Part shown: piece by piece, positions 35,101 to 44,100 of the stretch
How positions within the stretch are numbered: the first letter of the stretch is position 1
Layout of the letters: the number at the start of each line of letters is the position of its first letter
Assembly (NCBI GenBank): GCA_964017235.1
Contig: OZ024938.1
Span: 60,255,816 to 60,319,815 of the forward strand
DNA from: Sabellastarte sp. h YS-2021
Lineage: Eukaryota > Annelida > Polychaeta > Sabellida > Sabellidae
Direction: 5' to 3'
Length of the DNA: 64,000 nt
Translations under genes and position numbers: made by a program
The notes under the pieces: model-generated
What the model was told of the DNA's origin: nothing
Database searches by the model: none
The model's input: only the letters and a program-made list of their open reading frames with translations

Positions 35101-38100
35101 AACAGTTTACTTTCTAAGCAACAATCAACTGTTTTCCCCTCTATCTGAAATGTATTGTTTGTCAAGTCAATAACACATTGGTGTTTGTGGAAAAAATCAT
35201 AACCCAATACTAAAGGTTCATTAGTTTCTGCAACCAAAAAGTTTTGATACAATGTTCCTACATCAGGAATAAACAGTGGTAAGATAACCTCACCTAGTGG
35301 TTGAATTTTTCCCCCATCTGCCAATCTGATACTACTTGTTACTGTTTGTAACTTTGACCTAGCACTTTCTGGGATGGAATAGTATTTCTTTGGGTGGATG
35401 ATACTTGTATTGGCACCAGTGTCGATCAAACAGTTTACTTTTACCCCAGCAATGGAACAAGGTAAATACAATCCATCATTACAAGAGTTTAGTTTGGGCC
35501 CCTCTGAGTAATCAGCTGACGTATGACCCCCTACTCCAGCTTTTGAATGTTTAAAGTTTCATCTTGTTTCTGTTTCTTGTCAAAGTATTTTTTGCGACAG
35601 TTTTTGGCAATGTGCCCAGGTTTATCACAATAAAAACACACTACTTTTGACTTGTTAGTTTTCTGTGTTTTATCCCTAACCTGTGGAACACTATTTGTCT
35701 CAGATTTTGACACATGAACAGATTTTAGTTCTTCCTCAAGTTTTGAAATCCTTAACTGAAGGGATTGAACTAAGTCATCATTTTGAACAAGTGAAGTTTC
35801 ATTCTCCTGTTTAACTGACCTTAAAGGCACCCTTTTCTCTCTACTCCTATGAAAGGCTTCAATCTCAAGTGCTATCCTTAATGCATCTTGTAAACTTTTG
35901 GGTTGACTTTGAAAAACTGACAACTCCAAGTCTCTATCATTCAAAGCATCAAGAAAACTATCTTTTGCCATATTTTCTCTAATCTCTAATGGAACACCTG
36001 GGTTTGCATCCCTCACTAATCTTCTTATATCTTGAGCTAATTGTGGTAAAGGTTCATTCTCTCTCCTAATTCTAGATTTCAACTTTGCCCTATGAAGTTG
36101 TATTTGATTTTCAGGTTCAAACCTTGCTTTTAAAGCTTCCACTAGACTAGGGTAATGCCTTCTGTGTGAGAAATCTAGATCTGCTAAAACTGCTACAGCC
36201 TGATCTTTCAGTGACAAAGCAAGCTCTTGAGCCATTATTTCAATGTTCCAATTGTTAAATTCACTGACCATCTCAAATTGAATCAGGAAATCTTTGAAAC
36301 TACTTTTCCCATCATAGGATGGACACTTTTTGAACTGTCTACCAGAACTAAAACTTTGATCATTAGGAACACCTGAAGACCTATTATGCTCTGGTGTCCT
36401 AACATAACCAGACTTATTATACTCTGGTGTCCTAACATAACCTGTCCTTGGGGGAGAGGCATAGGTCTCTTGTACCCTATCAGAGTAACTAGGTTTGTAA
36501 TATTCTCTTGGTGACCTCGCATAGCCTTGATCATATGGGGACTTGACTTCATATTGACCACCAGAATAATGAGGCCCACCCCTTACATAACCTAATCTTG
36601 GTGGAGACCTAACCCTTTGTTGACCTCTATAATAACAAGGATCATCCAATACATCAGTTTCATACCTAAATGGTGTATACTTTGACCATTCTTGTTTAAA
36701 AGCCTTCCCTCTCTCAATATCATGCTCCTCAGGTGACAATCTTGACCTTTCTTTTGGAAAAATATATTCCCTATCATCATAGTATTCTGATGGATGTCTA
36801 CCTGAATAGTATTGATTTTCCTGTGTATTATGAAGCACCCCCTTATCAAAGTTAACTGTTGGATGGACAGATTTCTTTGACTTGGTCTGACTCTTTTGTA
36901 CTCCTTCGGAAGTACCTCTAACTTTATCAGTAACTACCCATTTACCACTTGGCATGTCATATACAGAATCTGTATCAGACCCTGAATCACTCTTCCTAGA
37001 CATGATAAATTTACTTCTATTTTCACTTTACTGAACAACTTTATCATTAAACAAAGACAACTTTGTTCAAAAATGTCAATATTTACACATTGTGTTGACA
37101 CAGTATGAACCAATTCAATTTACACTATTCAAAAAAAACAAACACCACTGCCACCATTTTTATGTAGCGTGCCGAGGGTAGTGATATGGTTCCAACATGA
37201 ATAGTAATATTTGATTAATGGTTCATATTATAACTTCAAGATTTAAACATAATGAATTGTCTGAATTGTCTATTCCCATTTAGAATGATTTCCCTGAGAG
37301 ACCAAGTTCAACCCACATTATTTAATTATTCTAGGTTCAACAAACTAACAACACTATGTACAAATATGTACAACCCAGTATAACTGGGGCTGGCCACTTC
37401 CCTCCCTCTAATTCCCTAGATCATATTAGAAGAAAAGTTTAAATTGTATCCATGAAATTTACCTATCAATTTCCTCCCCCTTTTACTCCTAACCCAAGTT
37501 TACAAAATAAACCTCACCCTTCTTGTGCAGATCTGGGCATCTTGACAGTCTTCGGACTTTAATGCTACAGAAGTGCTGTAGAAGTGCTGTCTCCTTAGGG
37601 AGAAAGTGAACCAGGAAGAAACACCCCAAAGTTGGCCCTTTTATAGGGAATAACTGGGTCAACAACTGTCTAGCAGTAAAATGCATTTTTGTGATTGGAT
37701 TAAAAATCCCCAAATGACCTGTTGAACTTTGGCATTTACCTGATTGGACAAGAGCTTGAGATGTTTAACCCTTGTAGTAGCAAAGATGGCTGACTTCCTG
37801 TTCTCCCACTTCAAAACTTTAACAACAAACTATGATTGAAGGAAGATATATAAACAGGTAAAAAGTATGTGAAATGTAATAAAGTAGCCAACATAATGTT
37901 ATAAATGTACTTTCAATGTGATTTAATGTGATTAACGATGTAAAATTACCGGCAGTTGCCGATAGTTGAAACTCTGCATTAACGGCATTGCCGATACACG
38001 ACACTATATTTGTGCAAACAACAGTAACAATATCAGTGATTTCTTCAGTATTAGATGCAATGGTCATAATACAATTATATTAAGAGATACCACTGTATGA

Positions 38101-41100
38101 TACCACAAATGTAACAAAAATCATATCTTATTCCCGGTTATATTTGAATTGTTATTGTTAAAATGTCATTTGTTGATATATTCTTTGTCCAGTAAGACAG
38201 TTACTTTTGCTGTAGTTTTCAGTCCAGCAGGGATTTTCAGTTCATTGCAACTGGCCTTAGCTATTAAATGCACTGTTCATACTTCAATAGGAATACCAAC
38301 ATAATTTCTCCTGTTCTATGTTTTTCAGTATAGGTATACATAACAGGACTGGGTGAACAGTAGAGTAGATGTTTTATAACTTATATGTATATAGACTGTC
38401 TTAGAATGGAGACTAATCAGCATTTGAAAAATATTGAGAAACAGTGTATTGTACACTATAAATCATCAAAAAATGAACATTTAGTTACCCTTCAAAATTA
38501 TGAATCATAGAAAACAATGCTTGAAGGAGCCAAACTTGAGAAATTTTAAGCCAATTTTAGATATCGCTAACAAACTTTCAGAAACCCAACAATCTACTAC
38601 CATCACAACTGCTGAAGCCTCTTTACATATATTTAAACAAAATACTGTAAATACAATAGTTTTCAAGTTACAACTGATTTGCTCAATAGTGAGAACCTGA
38701 AAATAGATATTGCTCAGCTCTGCCATGAGCTATATGTCTACAATTTTACTATGTTATAGTTGCTTTAAAAGTAGATTAATGTAACATATTTAACAAAATT
38801 CTGTAAATGCAACAGTTTTCAAGTTACAACTGATTTACTCAACAGTGAGAACCTCCAAGTAGCTTTTGCTCAGCTATGCAATGAGCTACAGGTCTGCAAT
38901 TTTACTAAGTTATAGCTGACCTCAAAGAGGTGAACAACATATTTAAGCCAAATACTCTAAATGCAATAGTTTTCAAGTTACAACTGATTTACTCAAAAGG
39001 TGAGAACCTGCAAGTGGCTATTGCTCAGCTACGCCAGGAGCTACAGGTCTGCAATTTCACTATGTTACGGGTGACCCAAAAGTAGAAGAATAACATATTT
39101 AAACAAAATTCTTTAAATGCAATAGTTTTTGAGTTACAACTGATTTACTCAGCAGCAAGAACCTCAAAGTAGCTATTGCTCAGCTTTTCAATGAGCTACA
39201 GGTCTGCAATTTTACTATGTTATAGTTGATCCAAAAGTAGGTGAAAAACATATTTAAAAATATTCTGTAAATACAATAGTTTTCAAATTACAAGCTATTT
39301 ACTCAACAGTGATAGCCTCAAAGTCAGGGGACACATAGATTGATGACTTTGATGAAACACTTTAAATCATGCCAAAAGACATTTTTACTATTAAGGGGTA
39401 GGGAAAACATTGAATACTGTAGTGATGTGAGTATAGACCTTATGGAATATATAATTAAGCGTCCCTGAAAGTACCACAGCCACATTATGGTCTCCCTTGA
39501 ATTTTTCCCTTATTATTGGAAGCTTTCTAACCACATTTGGCAGTAATATACCTTAAGCATGGCTAAATTTTTCCACATGCATAAATTTGACCTTTGGTCT
39601 TTATCAAGGCCGTTCGGCAAAATCTACTTACTGCAGAGGCTTGTAATTTCATACACATGCTTATACTTTCAAAAACCTATTTAGATTTTGGAAGTGATAC
39701 AATGAAAATTAACTTCTCCATGAGCAATTTTCTCACAGGTACCAACCAGAAAGCTTAAAAAATCATGTGAACCCCCTATCATATTCTTAAGTATTGCATT
39801 TAGAGCCATAAAATGTATTGAGAGATAGTAAGACACCATATGTGGAGAGTCCAGAAAATAAGTTAACCCCCACCCCCTGTAGGGGGTCAAACTGGGGTCA
39901 TAAAATAGCGGATGACATTTTGCTTTATATCTACTTTATTATTGCTTTTACAGCTTTAGAATGTATTAAGAGGTATTGGCAAACCATATGTGGAGAGTCT
40001 AGATAACCAGTCAAATTTAACCCCTGGCCCCCAATTATGGGTCAAACTGGTGTAATAAAATAGCATATTTTGTGTTTTTGCCTTATATCTCCTTTATTAT
40101 TGCTTTAAAACTTTAGAATGTATGAAGAGATTTACCCCCCGCAACCCCTTATGGGTCAAACTGGGGTGATAAAATAGCAGATTTTGGCTTTTTGTCTTAT
40201 ATCTCCTTTAGTTTTGCTTTTACAGCTTGAGGTATTAAGAAACCATATGTGGACAGTCTATATAGCCAGTTACATTTATGCCCTGACCCCACATGTGGGT
40301 CAAACTGGGGTCATAAAATAGATGATTTTGTGTTTTTACCTGATATCTCCTTTATTATTGCTTTTACAGCTTCAGAATGTATAGGGAGGTATAGGAAACC
40401 ATAGTCATAGAATCTAGATAGTCTGTCAGATTTAACCCTGACCCCCTCATATGGGTCCAACTGGGGTCATAAAATAGCAGATTTTGTCTTTGCCTTATAT
40501 CGCCTTCGGTATTGCTTTTACAGCTTTAGAATGTATTGACAGGTTATAGGAAACCATAAACAGGGATTCTAGATATCCGGTCATATTTACCCCCAAACTC
40601 CCCCTTATGGGTCAAAATGGGGACATAAAAATAGCAGATTTGGTCCTTTTGCCTTATATCTCTTTTATTATTGCTTTTACAGCTTTAGAATGTCAGGAAA
40701 GCATATACAGAGTCCACATAGCCACTCAGATTTACCCCCTTACCCCCCTCCCCCAAATTATGGGTCAAACTGGGCTTATAAAATAGCAGATTTTTTGTCT
40801 TTGTCTTATATCTCCTTTATTATTGCTTTTACAGCTTTAGAATGGATTCCATATATTCATACATAGCCGGTCAGATTAAATTGGGGTCATATTAAATAAA
40901 GAAGCAGATTTTGTGTTTTTGCCTAATATCTCCTTTATTATTGCTTTTACAGCTTAAGAATGTATTAATGACCATAGAAAACAAAAGAAAGCTTTACATT
41001 CTTTCATGTAAATGCATAAACCTCCACACTGTCTGCTTAACTTTCACTTCTTCCCACAGCACTGCTGGTTTTTCTTTTCAAAAACATTTTTTAACTTTTA

Positions 41101-44100
41101 TACTATTTGCATCTAACCTTTGGGGACGCTTTGTTTTTGTGAGCTTAAATATTCTTATAGTTAGATATTTGAATTGCTAACTACATTCTGAACAAATCCA
41201 ATGTAGTTTCAGGTATTATAGGGTTGTCTAAGCATTTTCTAAAGTAATCAACCAATATTTTCAGTGTTTCCGTTTACGCACAAATGTGCGTAAATTTACG
41301 TCGACATCAAGCGATTTACGCACATAATATTTAACTGAGCGTCAGACTGACGCAGAAGTATTTGTAAAAAGAAATACTGATATTTCGTCAATATATGCAG
41401 CAATTCTTTATTTATTCCAATTTCAAAACAAAAATGGCCGATTTCCTGTTTGTTTACCTGTCAATGCGCATGCGTGGGATCAAAAGGTCGAGAGGTGAAG
41501 AGTTCACGAGGTCACGCATGCGCATTCGCGTTAGTCAAGAAAGGACTCGAGATTTATTTTTTAATGAAAGATAGATGCACATGCAATAAAAACAGCACTG
41601 AAGATAAGCTATATATTTTAAAATTTCATGTGAGATGAGAGCTACGCAGATCCATCTTCGACGGCCAGTGTTATAATGTACCCTTGCAAATCTTATTCGA
41701 AACGTTACATATCGAAAGAAAAGGTGATCTGTGCCAGGACACCATTGGAAACAATGTTTCCGAACGATGACAAATACCTTGTGCAGGGGGGATACATTCT
41801 ACTAAATCTCGGAAATTCTTGAATATTTAACCCCGGAAAATATTACCTCTGAAATTCAAAAATATTTACAGGGGTTGTAGCAAAATCACTGTAACTTTGG
41901 AACCACTCAATGGATTTTTGTCAAATAAAAAGCAACTTAAACTACAATAATTTGTCTTTCAAACAGTATAGATATCATATTTGTAGTGTAAATAAAATAA
42001 TTTTTTAGAAACTATCAACATATACTATATTCAGTAGTTCATTAGTGCTTCTGTTCATTTTTGCTACCTTAAAAATCATCCAAAAATAAGAGGAAAAATT
42101 CAAATATATTTTTTGACTGTTTTCTTTACCCTGATATACCTTCAGATATTTTTATGAATGTACAACAATGTACAGTGTACTATAATTTATTTTCAAAGTC
42201 ATAAATAAATTTAAATCTGATTTATTGCTTTTTAGTAACTGGGTGTATCTAAACATTGTTTTTTGAGGAAAATCTGGCAGAATATCACTTGTACCCCATA
42301 TTCAATGGCCCATGGGTACATGGTACCCCACATTTCGTAACTCTAACACACACACTGTCTTTTTAAGGTATTTTAGGTATTGTTTGTCCATTATTTTTCT
42401 AACCGGCAGTTTAAGTAGAAGGGGGTCAAGCCTAACTGACCCTCAAAAATTTTGATTGACCCCCGGTTTTCAAAGGAGGGGGTCAACTGACCTCCAGAAA
42501 AAAGAGGCTCAGGAAACACTGATTTTGTCAAAAGTGAAAGAATTTGCTTCTGCTCAAAATTACGCATTTACTTGGATTACCACTAATAACACTGTTTTCA
42601 ATGTAATATATAAAACACTATGGCATGAATAGGCCTTAAACTTTATTGTTATTTTAACAAATTATAATGGTGTCAGTTAACCAAATTCACAAAAATCAGT
42701 ATATATTCATTATACTTCATATTACCATACTTTATAAAATATTCATTATCGGGGGGGGGGGGGGGGGGGTTATAAAAAGCATGATAGCATACATAAAGCT
42801 ACCACTGATACACTGCTATCATATATTTTCTAACTCTACAGATGTATACCTGCCCTAAAATTACCATAAGCATTATTCCCTAATTTGGTACTGACCAACC
42901 ATACTGGCTCATGGACTATCAGGGTAAAACCTGAATAGCTTAGTTTCTACAGGGTAAAACCTGTGTATTAAGTAGGTCTGTGTGATTAAAAATTGTGTGT
43001 CTTAGGTTGATAAAATCTAACTTGAAGCATCCAATATTGTGTAAAAAATATGTATATATACAGAGTATAAGCACATTTAACGTGACAGTAAAGTGGCTCT
43101 TTACTTGCACATTCCTTATATTATTGATGTCTGCATTTTTTTCTGTACACACATCCTCATAAATGACTCATTTCAAAGATTAATTACTCTTTTTATGCGT
43201 ATCTGCTTCTTTGACAGGCATGGTGACAAGCACTGACAGCTAGTTAAATGCATTAATGAGCAAGTCAATCTTTCTGAGTCATATACAAGTACTTCATGAT
43301 ATTGTCTTCAACTACATGTTTTGATATGCTCATTAATATCCATTAGTTTGTAGACATTTATATATGGATTTTTATTTTTTTATTTTGTTGGTAATCTTTG
43401 TGCTCCTGCAACTGTCTACACATATTCGGACAAATTAAATATAAGGTCATAGAATTCTATGTGATTTTCTAAAATTATTTATTAATGACAGTGATTTATG
43501 ATTTTTAAGTATGCAAGCAATTGCAGTTTAGAGTTTTTATATTGTCTCCCAATACACATTTTTATTCAGCTCATTACTATTCACCCATGTTGCAACAATG
43601 TTTGAAGAAGTTCAATTGTTCGCTTATAAGTGTCCCAAAAATGAATACTTCTCAACTTTGGACACCACAAAACTTTTAGAAATCACCAAAAATGACACCA
43701 TATTCTTGTTTCATTCAAACATAACGTAGAAAAAAAAAATTAGTAAAAAATATTTAGATGTTCGAACTAGATCAAACCTCAGTAGTCTATAGTATTTAAT
43801 ATTCATATCTCACACATTTTCCATGTTTTCTGTGGTACAGGGAAATAATAAACCACTTTAGTGCAACAGAAACACAACATTAGTCTCACAGAGATATTTA
43901 ACTGTTCATGCCATGATACCTGTAGTAAAATTTCATTTTTGATAAAACTGCATATGTTAAATGTAAAATATTTCCCTAAAAATATGATTTCTTTTTATAT
44001 TGTTTTTTTTTTATAGCCAGAGCAAGATGGAATGTCCTTTCTCTTGAAAGCTGCTGATGAACAGGATGTGAAAGTGTTTGTGCAAGAACCTGTAAGTTGC

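Larger units (their letters stand above)
29984..38003 (-). mobile_element. Ty3-type LTR retrotransposon, nearly intact, minus strand
   Basis: 8,020 bp with two 841-bp LTRs (TGT...ACA) flanked by a 4-bp duplication CTAT (29980-29983, 38004-38007). Order on the minus strand: 5' LTR, primer-binding-like site, gag, protease-RT-RNase H-integrase, zinc-finger ORF, G-rich polypurine tract, 3' LTR. The two LTRs differ at one position by eye (30810 versus 37989), so insertion was recent. Pol order (RT before integrase) marks Ty3 rather than copia. One apparent 1-nt lesion in RT. Confidence 0.95.
41132..44016. other. Right part of RPA3 intron 1
   Basis: No exon seen. Contains an inverted pair of NRF1-like sites (41465-41524), a G19 run (42751-42769) and the reverse dispersed repeat 42770-42930; otherwise AT-rich unique-looking DNA. 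Confidence 0.55.

Noticed and set aside
41681..41827. Short ORF starting MYPCKSYSKRYISKEKV as a possible RPA3 first exon
   Set aside because: No RPA3 motif, no fitting donor, and its start matches the end of a MITE; the true exon 1 was found at 11019.
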